NCBI GenBank assembly: GCA_022563255.1
Contig: JADFNS010000016.1
Span: 14,438-65,405 of the forward strand
DNA length: 50,968 nucleotides
Origin: Pseudomonadota bacterium
GTDB taxonomy: Bacteria > Pseudomonadota > Gammaproteobacteria > Steroidobacterales > Woeseiaceae
Direction of reading: 5' to 3'
The notes beneath the pieces were generated by a model. That model made no database searches. It had not been told where the DNA came from and saw nothing but the letters and a program-made list of their open reading frames with translations. Both the position numbers and the translations under genes were made by a program. Numbering within the stretch: the stretch's first letter is position 1; each line of letters begins with the position of its first letter. Below are positions 22,421-31,220 of this stretch, piece by piece.

Positions 22421-22735
22421 ATGAATAAGATCAGAAAAGGCGACGAGGTCATCGTAAGGACTGGCAAGGATAAGGGCCGACGTGGAACTGTGCTGCAGAT
22501 TTTTACAGACGATCGGGTGCTGATCGAAGGCATCAACCTCGCGAAGAAGCACATTAAGCCGAACCCGAACATTGGTGAAGCTGGCGGCATTCGCGATACG
22601 GCGATGCCGATGGATATTTCAAACGTACTCGTATTCAACCCGAAGACGAAAAAGGGCGAGCGAGTTGGTTTTCGCATTGAGGATGACGGCAAAAAAGTAC
22701 GCGTCTTCAAAGGCGGCGACGTAGTCGACATATAA
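22421..22735 (+). CDS. rplX: 50S ribosomal protein L24
   Basis: L24 (uL24) is an assembly initiator for the 50S subunit with a KOW fold. ATG 22421 gives [20 protein letters not shown], matching the family start and the exact E. coli length of 104. The longer frame from 22373 would run through the REP-like spacer and is rejected. The ribosome-binding site is poor (AATAAATATTTAT), which may mean coupling with rplN or a low initiation rate. Confidence 0.94.
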   Translation: MNKIRKGDEVIVRTGKDKGRRGTVLQIFTDDRVLIEGINLAKKHIKPNPNIGEAGGIRDTAMPMDISNVLVFNPKTKKGERVGFRIEDDGKKVRVFKGGDVVDI

Positions 22736-22778
22736 GCGTAAGAATGCGCCCCGGCGCGCGATTACAGAGACAGAATTA

Positions 22779-23321
22779 ATGGCCAGATTATACGAAAAAT
22801 ATCAAAACGAGCTTGCTGGACAGATCCAGAAAAAGCTCGGGCTGAAGAATCGGATGCAAATACCGAAGATCACCAAGATCACTCTCAATATGGGCGTGGG
22901 TGAAGCGGTAGCGGACAAGAAAGTCATGGAAAAGGCTCTTGAGGACATGGAAAAAATCGCGGGTCAGAAGCCGGTGACGACTATTGCCCGCAAGTCTGTT
23001 GCCGGTTTCAAGATTCGCGACGGCATGCCGATTGGTTGCAAGGTCACGCTGCGTCGTGATCGCATGTACGAATTCCTTGATCGTCTCGTGAGTATTGCGA
23101 TTCCGCGAATTCGGGATTTTCGTGGCCTGAGTCCGAAGTCGTTCGACAGGCAGGGAAATTACAGCATGGGTGTCCAGGAACAGATAATTTTCCCGGAAAT
23201 CAACTACGACGAAGTCGATGCGTTGCGTGGTATGGATATCATCATCACGACGTCGGCAAGTACACCGGAGGAAGGCAAAGCGCTTCTCGAAGCGTTCAAC
23301 TTCCCCTTCAAGAAACAATAG
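22779..23321 (+). CDS. rplE: 50S ribosomal protein L5
   Basis: L5 (uL5) binds 5S rRNA in the central protuberance. The 180-residue protein has [20 protein letters not shown] (about 33-52), the [20 protein letters not shown] region and [19 protein letters not shown]. Length equals E. coli (179). The 43-base spacer from rplX ends with GCGCGCGATTAC, similar to the end of the spacer after rplE. The TAG stop runs directly into a REP-like head. Confidence 0.97.
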   Translation: MARLYEKYQNELAGQIQKKLGLKNRMQIPKITKITLNMGVGEAVADKKVMEKALEDMEKIAGQKPVTTIARKSVAGFKIRDGMPIGCKVTLRRDRMYEFLDRLVSIAIPRIRDFRGLSPKSFDRQGNYSMGVQEQIIFPEINYDEVDALRGMDIIITTSASTPEEGKALLEAFNFPFKKQ

Positions 23322-23361
23322 TAGGAGCGCGCTTCGTACCCATTCGGGCATGCACGCGCGA
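23321..23361 (+). repeat. REP-like element after rplE
   Basis: GTAGGAGCGCGC begins on the last base of the rplE stop. The short stem CGCGC (23328-23332) can pair with GCGCG (23356-23360). The central part 23338-23360 is an inverted, 22-of-23 copy of bases 22368-22390. The element ends 19 bases before the rpsN start. Confidence 0.6.
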
Positions 23362-23380
23362 TTACGGAGATTAGAAAAGT

Positions 23381-23686
23381 ATGGCGAAGAAGTCGATGAT
23401 CATGCGTGAACGAAAGCGCACCAAGCTGGTTGCGAGGCAGGCAGAGAAGCGCAAGGCGCTGAAAGCGATCGTGCGCAACATTTCGAGCTCAGATGAGGAG
23501 CGCGCCGTTGCACAGGCGAAGTTAAACGATTTGCCGCGTGACGGCAGCCCGTCACGTCAGCGGAGTCGCTGCGCTATCACGGGTCGTCCGCGCGGTGTTT
23601 ACAGCAAGTTCGGTCTGGGTCGCAACAAACTTCGCGAGGCCGCCATGAGTGGCGAAATTCCCGGCCTGACGAAAGCCAGCTGGTAG
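23381..23686 (+). CDS. rpsN: 30S ribosomal protein S14 (zinc-independent form)
   Basis: S14 (uS14) is in the 30S head. The 101-residue product is the long, zinc-independent type: it has [20 protein letters not shown] (about 62-81) with a single Cys and no CxxC pairs. This is the form typical of gammaproteobacteria. It follows rplE and precedes rpsH, the usual spc order. Confidence 0.97.
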   Translation: MAKKSMIMRERKRTKLVARQAEKRKALKAIVRNISSSDEERAVAQAKLNDLPRDGSPSRQRSRCAITGRPRGVYSKFGLGRNKLREAAMSGEIPGLTKASW

Positions 23687-23699
23687 GCGGAGACAGATT

Positions 23700-24095
23700 A
23701 TGAGTATGAGCGATCCGATCGCAGACATGTTGACCCGCATTCGTAACGGGCAAAGCGCACGCAAACTAAAGGTGTCGATGCCCGCGTCAAAGGCGAAGAA
23801 AGCTGTCGCGAAAGTGTTGCAGGACGAAGGCTATATCACTGGATTTGAGACCACCGGTGAGGGCGTTTCGAAGCAGTTGACGGTTGAGTTGAAATATTTC
23901 GAGGGCGTGCCGGTCATCGAAACCATTCAGCGCACCAGTCGCCCGGGATTGCGAATTTACCGCGGTGCGGAAGATTTGCCGAAAGTAATGGGTGGCCTCG
24001 GAGTCGCTATTGTTTCGACTTCGGCTGGCGTCATGAGTGATCGCCAGGCTCGCAAGAAAGGAATTGGAGGTGAGGTTATCTGCGTCGTTTCATAA
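23700..24095 (+). CDS. rpsH: 30S ribosomal protein S8
   Basis: S8 (uS8) binds 16S helix 21 and in E. coli represses the spc messenger at the rplE start. The 131-residue product begins [18 protein letters not shown], like E. coli MSMQDPIADM, so the first of two close ATGs is taken. The C-terminus has the conserved [19 protein letters not shown]. Length matches E. coli (130). Confidence 0.97.
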   Translation: MSMSDPIADMLTRIRNGQSARKLKVSMPASKAKKAVAKVLQDEGYITGFETTGEGVSKQLTVELKYFEGVPVIETIQRTSRPGLRIYRGAEDLPKVMGGLGVAIVSTSAGVMSDRQARKKGIGGEVICVVS

Positions 24096-24125
24096 CGCGC
24101 AACCCCACTTGGAAGAGACTGAATT

Positions 24126-24659
24126 ATGTCAAGAATAGCAAAAGCACCGGTTGAGCTGCCGAAAGGCGTTGAGTTCCGGCAAGAGGGCAACGTCGTCACG
24201 CTAAAGGGTGACAAGGGAGAGTTGTCGCTGGAACTTAATTCTGAGGTCGAGTTGACTCGGGATGAAAACCTGCTGCAACTGGCGCCACGTTCGGGCTCAC
24301 GTTTTGCCGTAGCCATCACGGGCACGATGCGTTCGCTTCTCGCCAATATGATAGAGGGCGTGTCGAACGGATACGAGCGCAAGCTCGAGTTGGTCGGCGT
24401 TGGCTATCGCGCACAAGTGCAGGGAAAGATGCTGAGTCTGACGCTTGGTTTTTCGCATCCGGTTTCGTATTCGGCGCCGGACGGAATCAGCATTGAGGCG
24501 CCGAGCCAGACTGAGCTTGTCATCAGGGGCATCGACAAGCAACAGGTAGGACAGGTCGCCGCCGAAATTCGCAGCTTCCGGCCACCCGAGCCTTACAAGG
24601 GCAAGGGTGTGCGGTACGCGAACGAGCATGTCGTTCTCAAGGAAGCGAAGAAGAAATAA
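24126..24659 (+). CDS. rplF: 50S ribosomal protein L6
   Basis: L6 (uL6) lies near the factor-binding site. The product is 177 residues, equal to E. coli. The N-terminus reads MSRIAKAPVELPKGVEF, and the signature PEPYKGKGVRYANE is near 152-165. It follows rpsH by 30 bases and precedes rplR by 15. Confidence 0.98.
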   Translation: MSRIAKAPVELPKGVEFRQEGNVVTLKGDKGELSLELNSEVELTRDENLLQLAPRSGSRFAVAITGTMRSLLANMIEGVSNGYERKLELVGVGYRAQVQGKMLSLTLGFSHPVSYSAPDGISIEAPSQTELVIRGIDKQQVGQVAAEIRSFRPPEPYKGKGVRYANEHVVLKEAKKK

Positions 24660-24674
24660 TTAGGTAAAGTCACG

Positions 24675-25034
24675 ATGAAGTTGAGCAAGAAAGAAAACCG
24701 TTTGCGCCGCGCTCGTAAAGGACGCGCGAAAATTCGCGAACTCGGGATAACACGATTGAGCGTCCATCGCACGCCACGGCATATCTATGCACAGGTTATT
24801 GACGCTGATAGCGCGACGATTATTGCGGCGGCTTCGTCTCTCGAGCTCGAAGTGCGCAAGGGAATCAAGAATGGCGGCAACGTAGAGGCGGCTGCCATCG
24901 TGGGTGCGCGCATTGCCGAAAAGGCGAAGGCGGCTGGCGTCGACACGGTTGCATTCGATCGTTCCGGTTTTCGTTACCACGGCCGCGTAAAAGCGCTGGC
25001 CGACGCGGCTCGGGAAGCGGGACTGAAGTTTTAA
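24675..25034 (+). CDS. rplR: 50S ribosomal protein L18
   Basis: L18 (uL18) delivers 5S rRNA to the 50S subunit. It is 119 residues long (E. coli 117). [17 protein letters not shown] (about 31-47) and the C-terminal [20 protein letters not shown] are diagnostic. The basic N-terminal tail is intact. Confidence 0.97.
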   Translation: MKLSKKENRLRRARKGRAKIRELGITRLSVHRTPRHIYAQVIDADSATIIAAASSLELEVRKGIKNGGNVEAAAIVGARIAEKAKAAGVDTVAFDRSGFRYHGRVKALADAAREAGLKF

Positions 25035-25077
25035 CTGATTAAGGATTTGGGATGGCAGGCGCCATCAGGACCGAACT

Positions 25078-25584
25078 ATGGCTAGAAACGATCAAAATCA
25101 AGCGAACGACGACCTGATAGAAAAACTGGTCACCGTTAATCGCGTCGCCAAAGTAGTAAAAGGCGGCCGTCAATTTGGGTTTACGGCACTGACGGTTGTC
25201 GGTGACGGCCAGGGTCAGGTTGGATTCGGCTATGGCAAGGCGCGCGAGGTGCCGATTGCGATTCAGAAGTCCATGCAGTCCGCTCGCAAGAACATGATCA
25301 GCATCAACCTGAACAACGACACGCTGGTCTACGCAAAGAAAGGCCGTCATGGAGCCACTTTGGTGTACATGCAGCCGGCGTCTGAGGGTACCGGCGTCAT
25401 TGCCGGAGGTGCGATGCGCGCAGTGTTTGAGGCGGCTGGCGTTCGTAACGTGCTGGCCAAGAGTTACGGTTCGCGCAATCCGATCAATGTTGTTCGCGCG
25501 ACGATCAAGGGCCTTTCCGAGATTCATTCACCGCAGCAAATCGCGGCGAAGCGCGGCAAAAAAGTTAAGGAAATCCTCGCCTAA
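25078..25584 (+). CDS. rpsE: 30S ribosomal protein S5
   Basis: S5 (uS5) shapes the mRNA entry tunnel and is a spectinomycin-resistance site. The 168-residue protein has the double-stranded RNA-binding region with [20 protein letters not shown] (about 22-41), including the loop Gly/Lys residues of spectinomycin-sensitive strains, and [12 protein letters not shown] later. Length matches E. coli (167). The start at 25078 lies 43 bases after rplR. Confidence 0.97.
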   Translation: MARNDQNQANDDLIEKLVTVNRVAKVVKGGRQFGFTALTVVGDGQGQVGFGYGKAREVPIAIQKSMQSARKNMISINLNNDTLVYAKKGRHGATLVYMQPASEGTGVIAGGAMRAVFEAAGVRNVLAKSYGSRNPINVVRATIKGLSEIHSPQQIAAKRGKKVKEILA

Positions 25585-25639
25585 GGAAGTAAACAATCCA
25601 GGGTGAGGGTTATTGGTAGAGAGTTAAAGAGACAAGATC

Positions 25640-25828
25640 ATGGCGAAGCCAAAAGAATTAAAGGTCACGCTGCTCAAGAGCAAGTTTGGGCGGCTAAAAA
25701 GCCACAGGGCCTGTATTGCCGGATTGGGATTGCGGAAGATTCGCCAGACCGTCACGGTCGTCGATACGCCCGAGAATCGCGGCATGATCAATCGAATTTC
25801 GTACCTGCTTGCGGTAGAGGAAGCCTGA
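25640..25828 (+). CDS. rpmD: 50S ribosomal protein L30
   Basis: L30 (uL30) is a small 50S protein. The 62-residue frame reads [20 protein letters not shown] and then [11 protein letters not shown], the family signature, ending [16 protein letters not shown]. It sits between rpsE and rplO as in other spc operons. The downstream gene starts one base after its stop. Confidence 0.97.
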   Translation: MAKPKELKVTLLKSKFGRLKSHRACIAGLGLRKIRQTVTVVDTPENRGMINRISYLLAVEEA

Positions 25829-25829
25829 C

Positions 25830-26264
25830 ATGCGTCTAAACAGTCTGTCACCCGCCAAGGGCTCGAAAAAAACAGGCAAGCGCCGGGGTCGCGGTCATTC
25901 CGCGGGACAGGGAAAAACCAGTGGCCGTGGCCAGAAGGGTCAAAAGTCCCGGTCCGGTGGTTACCACAAGGTTGGCTTCGAAGGCGGCCAGATGCCGTTG
26001 CAGCGTCGCCTGCCGAAGGTTGGATTCCGCTCGCGTATGGCGCGCCTGACGGCCGAGTTGCGGTTGCACGAGCTTGAGATTCCGTCCGCGGACCTTATCG
26101 ATATGGATGTATTGAAAGCACTAAATCTCGTGCCGGCGTTTGTGACCAAAGTGAAGGTCATCAAGTCCGGTGAAATCAAGAAAGCAGTCAAGCTGAAGGG
26201 CCTCGCGATCACCAAAGGTGCGCGCGCAGAGATCGAGAAAGCTGGCGGCTCCATAGAAGACTGA
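25830..26264 (+). CDS. rplO: 50S ribosomal protein L15
   Basis: L15 (uL15) is a late-assembly 50S protein with a long glycine-rich N-terminal tail. The 144-residue product starts [20 protein letters not shown] and has [18 protein letters not shown], then [18 protein letters not shown]. Length equals E. coli (144). A REP-like hairpin starts two bases after its TGA stop. Confidence 0.98.
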   Translation: MRLNSLSPAKGSKKTGKRRGRGHSAGQGKTSGRGQKGQKSRSGGYHKVGFEGGQMPLQRRLPKVGFRSRMARLTAELRLHELEIPSADLIDMDVLKALNLVPAFVTKVKVIKSGEIKKAVKLKGLAITKGARAEIEKAGGSIED

Positions 26265-26265
26265 T

Positions 26266-26288
26266 GTAGGAGCGGGCTTTGCCCGCGA
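26266..26288 (+). repeat. REP hairpin between rplO and secY
   Basis: GTAGGAG is followed by a perfect GCGGGC-TTT-GCCCGC stem (26272-26286) and GA. This is the clearest copy of the REP type known from Pseudomonas and Xanthomonas relatives. It fills the short gap between the rplO stop and the secY start and could affect coupling or message stability. Confidence 0.8.
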
Positions 26289-26299
26289 ATAAAGAAAGT

Positions 26300-27661
26300 A
26301 TGGCAAGAATGTCCCAACAAAATCCGGCTGATCTGGCGAAGAAATCGAGCAAACTAAGCGACCTCAAGATTCGTTTCCTGTTTCTCGTTGGCGCGCTGAT
26401 TGTCTATCGCGTAGGCACCTATATTCCGGTGCCCGGCGTTGATCCGGTTGCGTTGGCTGACTTTTTCGGGCAGCAGACGGGCGGCTTGCTCGCGACCTTC
26501 AACCTGTTCTCGGGCGGAGCGCTTTCGCGTTTCGGGATTTTCGCACTCGGAATCGTGCCGTACATTTCGTCGTCGATCATCATGCAAATGGCGAGTCGCA
26601 TTGTGCCGAGCCTTGATCAACTGCGTAAGGAAGGAGAGCAGGGACGTCGCCAGATCGTGAAATACACTCGTTACGGCACAGTCGCTCTCGCGAGCTTCCA
26701 GTCGATAGCGGCAGCCTCCTGGTTGCAGGGCCAGCCGAACCTGGTGCCACACGCGGGTCCCGCCTTCCTGGTCACGGCTTGTATTACGCTCGTTACCGGC
26801 ACGGTGTTCCTGATGTGGCTGGGCGAGCAGATCACGGAACGCGGTATAGGTAACGGCATCTCGATGATCATCCTGGCCGGTATCGTGGCTGGATTACCGG
26901 GTGCGATAGCCGGCACCGCAGAGTTGGTCAACAGCGGCGAGATGTCATCAATTACGGCAATCATGATGTTGCTCGGCGGCATTGCAGCGATCGTCTTCGT
27001 TGTCTACATGGAGCGTGCGCAGCGCCGCATTACGGTGAATTACGCACGACGACAGCAAGGCCGGCGAATGATGCAGGCGCAGAGCACCCACCTGCCGTTC
27101 AAGATCAACATGGCGGGCGTCATTCCACCGATCTTTGCCTCAAGTATCCTGATGTTCCCGGCGACGATCGCGCAGTTTTTCGGTCAGGCCACCGATCCGA
27201 CCATCATCCAGCGCGCGTTGCAGACGATTGGCGCCAATCTTGGTCCTGGTCAACCAGTTTACGTATTGATGTACGGCGCACTCATTATTTTCTTCTGCTT
27301 CTTTTATACAGCGCTGCAGTACAACTCGAAGGAGACGGCTGACCAGCTGAAGAAGGGTGGAGCATTCCTGCCAGGAATTCGGCCGGGCGCTCACACGGCA
27401 GAATATATCGATCGGGTCCTGACTCGACTGACGTTTTGGGGAGCGTTGTACATCGCGGGCGTTTGTTTGCTGCCCGAGCTCGTACGCATGTTTTACCCGA
27501 GCATGCCGTTCAGTTTCGGCGGCACTTCGTTGTTGATTCTGGTCGTAGTCACTATGGATTTCATGTCACAAATGCAAGCACATGCAATGAGCCACCAGTA
27601 CGAAGGCATGATGCAGAAAGCCAACCTGCGCAATTACGGCCGGGCTGGCCGGGTACGCTGA
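26300..27661 (+). CDS. secY: Protein translocase subunit SecY
   Basis: SecY is the channel of the Sec translocon in the inner membrane. The 453-residue product has ten hydrophobic segments, with [24 protein letters not shown] sequence at the first, the plug region [19 protein letters not shown] (about 67-85), and [14 protein letters not shown] 26300 lies just after the REP element; ATG 26309 is a close alternative. It pairs with secE at 304 for a complete core translocon (secG is elsewhere). Confidence 0.97.
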   Translation: MARMSQQNPADLAKKSSKLSDLKIRFLFLVGALIVYRVGTYIPVPGVDPVALADFFGQQTGGLLATFNLFSGGALSRFGIFALGIVPYISSSIIMQMASRIVPSLDQLRKEGEQGRRQIVKYTRYGTVALASFQSIAAASWLQGQPNLVPHAGPAFLVTACITLVTGTVFLMWLGEQITERGIGNGISMIILAGIVAGLPGAIAGTAELVNSGEMSSITAIMMLLGGIAAIVFVVYMERAQRRITVNYARRQQGRRMMQAQSTHLPFKINMAGVIPPIFASSILMFPATIAQFFGQATDPTIIQRALQTIGANLGPGQPVYVLMYGALIIFFCFFYTALQYNSKETADQLKKGGAFLPGIRPGAHTAEYIDRVLTRLTFWGALYIAGVCLLPELVRMFYPSMPFSFGGTSLLILVVVTMDFMSQMQAHAMSHQYEGMMQKANLRNYGRAGRVR

Positions 27662-27687
27662 TTTTATCAGCGCTTTGGAGAGAGCTC

Positions 27688-27801
27688 ATGAAAGTAAGAG
27701 CATCAGTTAAAAAGATCTGCAGAAACTGCAAGATCGTTCGCCGCAAAGGTGTTGTGCGGGTGATCTGCACAGACGCGCGGCATAAGCAGCGCCAGGGCTA
27801 G
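27688..27801 (+). CDS. rpmJ: 50S ribosomal protein L36 (zinc-binding form)
   Basis: L36 (bL36) is the smallest 50S protein. The 37-residue frame [20 protein letters not shown] continues with three more ligand-type residues: CxxC at 11-14, a Cys at 27 and a His at 32. This is the zinc-ribbon form, so it may respond to zinc supply. The start is taken at 27688 after GGAGAGAGCTC. It sits between secY and rpsM as expected. Confidence 0.95.
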   Translation: MKVRASVKKICRNCKIVRRKGVVRVICTDARHKQRQG

Positions 27802-27832
27802 TTCCTCGGCGCTATAGATAAGGAATACTTAA

Positions 27833-28189
27833 TTGGCACGCATAGCAGGCATAAACATTCCGTTGGCGAAGCACGTCGTGATTTCACTGACGGCCATCTT
27901 CGGTATCGGCGCCACGCGCGCGAAGCAGATTTGCGAAGCGGCTGGCGTGGCTACGTATATAAAGGTAAAAGATCTGGCTGAGCCGGAAATCGCGAAACTG
28001 CGTACCGCAGTTGCGACGTTCACGGTTGAAGGCGATCTGCGCCGCGAGACGGCAATGAATATCAAGCGTCTGATGGACCTCGGTTCGTACCGCGGCATCC
28101 GTCACAGACGTGGCTTGCCGCTACGCGGCCAACGCACTCGTACGAATGCGCGTACCCGGAAAGGTCCGCGTCGTCCCATAAAACGTTAG
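27833..28189 (+). CDS. rpsM: 30S ribosomal protein S13
   Basis: S13 (uS13) contacts the P-site tRNA and the 50S subunit. The 118-residue product starts at TTG 27833, with AAGGA about eight bases upstream, and reads [20 protein letters not shown]. The basic C-terminus carries [19 protein letters not shown]. Its TAG stop runs into the GTAGGAGCGG head of a REP hairpin. Confidence 0.97.
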   Translation: MARIAGINIPLAKHVVISLTAIFGIGATRAKQICEAAGVATYIKVKDLAEPEIAKLRTAVATFTVEGDLRRETAMNIKRLMDLGSYRGIRHRRGLPLRGQRTRTNARTRKGPRRPIKR

Positions 28190-28211
28190 TAGGAGCGGCC
28201 CGTGGCCGCGA
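28189..28211 (+). repeat. REP hairpin between rpsM and rpsK
   Basis: GTAGGAG is followed by GCGGCC-CGT-GGCCGC (28195-28209) and GA. The first base is the last base of the rpsM stop codon. It ends nine bases before the rpsK ATG, so folding may compete with ribosome loading on rpsK. Confidence 0.75.
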
Positions 28212-28219
28212 GTAAAATT

Positions 28220-28600
28220 ATGGCTGAAGCAAAGAAAAAGAAGGTTAAAAAGCATGTTGTTGACGCGGTTGCGCACATTCATGCTTCCTTCAACAACACG
28301 ATCATCACGATTACCGACCGTCAGGGTAATACTCTGACATGGGCCACCGCTGGCGGCTGTGGTTTTCGTGGATCGCGCAAGTCCACTCCGTTCGCAGCAC
28401 AGGTTGCGTCAGACAAAGCGGGCCGTGCGGCTCTCGAGTTTGGCGTTAAAAACATTGATGTGCGTGTTCGTGGGCCGGGCCCGGGTCGCGAGTCTGCAGT
28501 ACGCGCTCTGAATGCCCTGGGATTTCGTATTCAAAATATTGAGGATGTCACACCGATTCCTCACAACGGCTGTCGCCCGCCTAAAAAGCGTCGCGTATAG
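28220..28600 (+). CDS. rpsK: 30S ribosomal protein S11
   Basis: S11 (uS11) is on the 30S platform near the Shine-Dalgarno helix. ATG 28220 gives 126 residues (E. coli 129) with [20 protein letters not shown] at the start and [17 protein letters not shown] (about 53-69). A longer frame from a GTG at 28202 starts inside the REP hairpin and is less likely. There is no strong ribosome-binding site, possibly because the element displaced it. Confidence 0.96.
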   Translation: MAEAKKKKVKKHVVDAVAHIHASFNNTIITITDRQGNTLTWATAGGCGFRGSRKSTPFAAQVASDKAGRAALEFGVKNIDVRVRGPGPGRESAVRALNALGFRIQNIEDVTPIPHNGCRPPKKRRV

Positions 28601-28610
28601 AGACTGAACA

Positions 28611-29231
28611 ATGGGAAGATATCTAGGACCAAAATGCAAACTGTCCCGCCGCGAAGGCACGGATTTGTTTCTCAAGAGTGGCGTACGGCCGCTCGAATCG
28701 AAATGCAAACTTGACGTACCGCCGGGCGGTGCGCCACAGCGTCGTCCGCGCGTGTCGGAATACGGTTTGCAGTTGCGCGAGAAGCAAAAACTGCGCCGCA
28801 TGTACGGTGTGCTGGAGCGTCAGTTCCGCAACTATTACAGGCGTGCGGCACAGTTGAAGGGCTCGACGGGCGAAAACCTTTTACGGTTGCTCGAAGCACG
28901 TCTGGACAATGTTGTTTATCGTATGGGTTTCGCGTCAACACGCGCTGAAGCCCGCCAGTTGGTGAGTCACAAGAGCATCGAAGTTAACGGCAGGATCGTT
29001 AACATTCCGTCGGCTCAACTCAAAGCCGGTGATGCGCTGGTAATTCGCGAAAAGGCGAAGAAGCAGCTTCGCATCCAGAGCGCAATTGAAATTGCGAGCC
29101 AGGTTGGCCTGCCCGATTGGGTAGATGTCGACACCAAGAAGATGGCAGGTGTACTGAAGTCGTTGCCTGATCGGGAAGATATTCTCCCCGATATCAACGA
29201 AAACCTTGTCGTCGAGCTGTACTCGAAGTAG
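28611..29231 (+). CDS. rpsD: 30S ribosomal protein S4
   Basis: S4 (uS4) starts 30S assembly and in E. coli represses the alpha messenger. The 206-residue protein (same length as E. coli) starts [20 protein letters not shown] and has an S4 RNA-binding domain (about 95-160) with [20 protein letters not shown]. The downstream gene is rpoA after 18 bases. Confidence 0.98.
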   Translation: MGRYLGPKCKLSRREGTDLFLKSGVRPLESKCKLDVPPGGAPQRRPRVSEYGLQLREKQKLRRMYGVLERQFRNYYRRAAQLKGSTGENLLRLLEARLDNVVYRMGFASTRAEARQLVSHKSIEVNGRIVNIPSAQLKAGDALVIREKAKKQLRIQSAIEIASQVGLPDWVDVDTKKMAGVLKSLPDREDILPDINENLVVELYSK

Positions 29232-29249
29232 TCAGGAGGGACTTTCCCC

Positions 29250-30251
29250 ATGCAGGAATCTGTATACGAATTTTTGAAGCCGCGCGTTGTAAAAGTTGAC
29301 CCGGTCAGCGATTTGGAAGCAAAAGTAACCATCGAACCGTTCGAACGCGGTTTTGGCCATACGCTTGGCAACGCGCTCCGGCGTATTTTGTTGTCGTCCA
29401 TGCCAGGAGCGGCGATCACGGAAGTTGAGATCGAAGGCGTACTCCACGAGTACACGAGCATCGAAGGGGTGCAGGAGGATGTCGTTGATATTCTGCTGAA
29501 CCTCAAAGAGGTGGCGATCACAATGAACACTCGTGACGTTGCGGAGCTGCGCATTTCGAAGAAGGGTCCGGGACCGGTTACGGCTGGCGACATTCAACTC
29601 GACCATGATGTAGAAATCATGAATCCCGAGTTGGTTATCGCAAACCTGACCAAGGCGGGTGAACTCAACATGATCCTCAAGGTTGAACGTGGCCGCGGTT
29701 ATCGTCCAGCGATACAACGTCCGTCGTTCGAAGAAGAGGGTGGTCCGATTGGCCGGCTGCAACTCGACGCGTCCTTCAGTCCGGTTGTGCGTGTCACTTA
29801 CAATGTCGAGGCGGCCCGGGTTGAACAACGCACCGATCTCGACAAGTTGCTTATCGAGATTGAAACCAACGGCACTATCGATCCTGAAGAAGCCATCCGC
29901 CGCGCGGGCAGCATCCTCAAGGATCAGTTGTCGGTCTTCGTTGATCTGCAGGGTCAGGATGAAGGTATCGGTGCGCAGGCGGAAAATCAGGTCGATCCGA
30001 TTCTGTTGCGCCCGGTTGACGAGCTGGAGCTCACAGTACGATCAGCCAATTGCCTGAAGGCTGAAAACATTATGTACATCGGTGACCTGGTGCAGCGCAC
30101 CGAAGTTGAGCTTCTGCGTACGCCGAATCTTGGCAAGAAGTCTCTGACGGAAATAAAGGAAGTTCTGGAAGGTCACGGTCTGGGTCTGGGTATGCGCCTG
30201 GAAAACTGGCCGCCGCCCAGCCTGCGTCCCGAGCATGAGCTCGAGATTTGA
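29250..30251 (+). CDS. rpoA: DNA-directed RNA polymerase subunit alpha
   Basis: Alpha dimerises to begin RNA polymerase assembly and binds UP elements and activators. The 333-residue protein has the N-terminal domain with [20 protein letters not shown] (about 31-50) and the C-terminal domain with [13 protein letters not shown] and [20 protein letters not shown] (about 265-300). Length is near E. coli (329). The start follows AGGAGGGACTTTCCCC. Confidence 0.98.
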   Translation: MQESVYEFLKPRVVKVDPVSDLEAKVTIEPFERGFGHTLGNALRRILLSSMPGAAITEVEIEGVLHEYTSIEGVQEDVVDILLNLKEVAITMNTRDVAELRISKKGPGPVTAGDIQLDHDVEIMNPELVIANLTKAGELNMILKVERGRGYRPAIQRPSFEEEGGPIGRLQLDASFSPVVRVTYNVEAARVEQRTDLDKLLIEIETNGTIDPEEAIRRAGSILKDQLSVFVDLQGQDEGIGAQAENQVDPILLRPVDELELTVRSANCLKAENIMYIGDLVQRTEVELLRTPNLGKKSLTEIKEVLEGHGLGLGMRLENWPPPSLRPEHELEI

Positions 30252-30288
30252 CGCCGGTGTTGTAACCACAGATATTTAGGAAAGAAAA

Positions 30289-30672
30289 ATGCGCCATAGA
30301 AAATCCGGTCGTCGGCTGGGTCGTAACAGCTCACACCGCAAAGCGATGTTTCGCAACATGGCGGCGTCAATGTTGAAGCACGAAACGATCAAGACGACGT
30401 TGCCAAAAGCAAAAGAGCTGCGCCGTGTTGTAGAGCCGCTCATCACGCTCGCGAAGGAAGACAGCGTTGCAAATCGCCGTCTTGCTTTCAGTCGCCTGCG
30501 TGACAAGGAAGTCGTTGGCAAGCTCTTCACGGAATTAGGACCGCGATTCAAGGATCGCCCAGGTGGTTATCTGCGTATTCTCAAGACAGCTCCACGTCCG
30601 GGCGATAATGCGCCGATGGCGATCGTCATGCTGACCGATCAGGCGCCTGAGTCCGTCGAAGAACAATCGTAG
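30289..30672 (+). CDS. rplQ: 50S ribosomal protein L17
   Basis: L17 (bL17) is at the exit tunnel. It is 127 residues, as in E. coli. [20 protein letters not shown] at the start and RLGDNAP-like GDNAPMAIV near the end fit the family. It ends the alpha gene set and the long ribosomal block. Confidence 0.98.
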   Translation: MRHRKSGRRLGRNSSHRKAMFRNMAASMLKHETIKTTLPKAKELRRVVEPLITLAKEDSVANRRLAFSRLRDKEVVGKLFTELGPRFKDRPGGYLRILKTAPRPGDNAPMAIVMLTDQAPESVEEQS

Positions 30673-30887
30673 CAGCTCTTGGGGCCATGATTCCTTAGGA
30701 ATTATCTGTATATCGTTGTTTTTTCTTGAAAAAGTCTCGCCATCGCTCGAGCGTGCCAATGTGCGGCATATTCGCAATTGTGAGTCGGTTCACAGCGGTT
30801 GCTGGCCGATAGTTCTAGAGTCAGGCTTACACTCGGATTCATGAAAAGGATCGACCCATCAGCAAGGACAAAGCCTTTGACGATTGC
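30673..30887 (+). other. Intergenic gap after the ribosomal block
   Basis: This 215-base gap has no clear gene. A short ATTCC-TTA-GGAAT hairpin near 30691-30704 is followed about 15 bases later by a T-rich stretch (GTTGTTTTTTC, 30716-30726); it could be a weak terminator for rplQ. Toward the end, AAAAGGA at 30844-30850 looks like a ribosome-binding site for the next ORF. Confidence 0.4.
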
Positions 30888-31169
30888 GTGATCCTGACGA
30901 AGGATGCCTTCGATCCGGACCGTGTGTTTCTCGACGATATCGTCGACGACGAAGTGTTGCCATATCTTAGCCTGGCAGTGGACGGTTTGACGACGAGCGG
31001 CGATGGGAAGAAGGGCGGGCTTGAGCTTCGCCCTGAAGACGCTGCTGCCAACGAGGAACTACAACCCGACACCACTATGCCGGTGGTTACGCTCGATGCC
31101 GATCAGCTGGACGTTTATGGCTGGGAGCCGAGTCTGTGGAAGAAGCTAAAAGCTTATCTCGGTATCTAA
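30888..31169 (+). CDS. Small acidic protein of unknown function
   Basis: I do not recognise this protein. It is 93 residues, acidic and without membrane segments or a signal peptide. It reads TKDAFDPDRVFLDDIVDDEV early and ends with an amphipathic DVYGWEPSLWKKLKAYLGI. GTG 30888 is the first standard start. In the same frame, AAAAGGA sits seven bases before an ATC codon at 30858, which would add the sensible sequence ISKDKAFDDC; a non-standard start or a mutated ATG is possible. The gene stands alone between rplQ and the dehydrogenase. Confidence 0.55.
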   Translation: MILTKDAFDPDRVFLDDIVDDEVLPYLSLAVDGLTTSGDGKKGGLELRPEDAAANEELQPDTTMPVVTLDADQLDVYGWEPSLWKKLKAYLGI

Positions 31170-31220
31170 GGGGTGTCGATTTAACTCGCCGGGACAAGTT
31201 CCTCGCAGTAGAATACAAGC

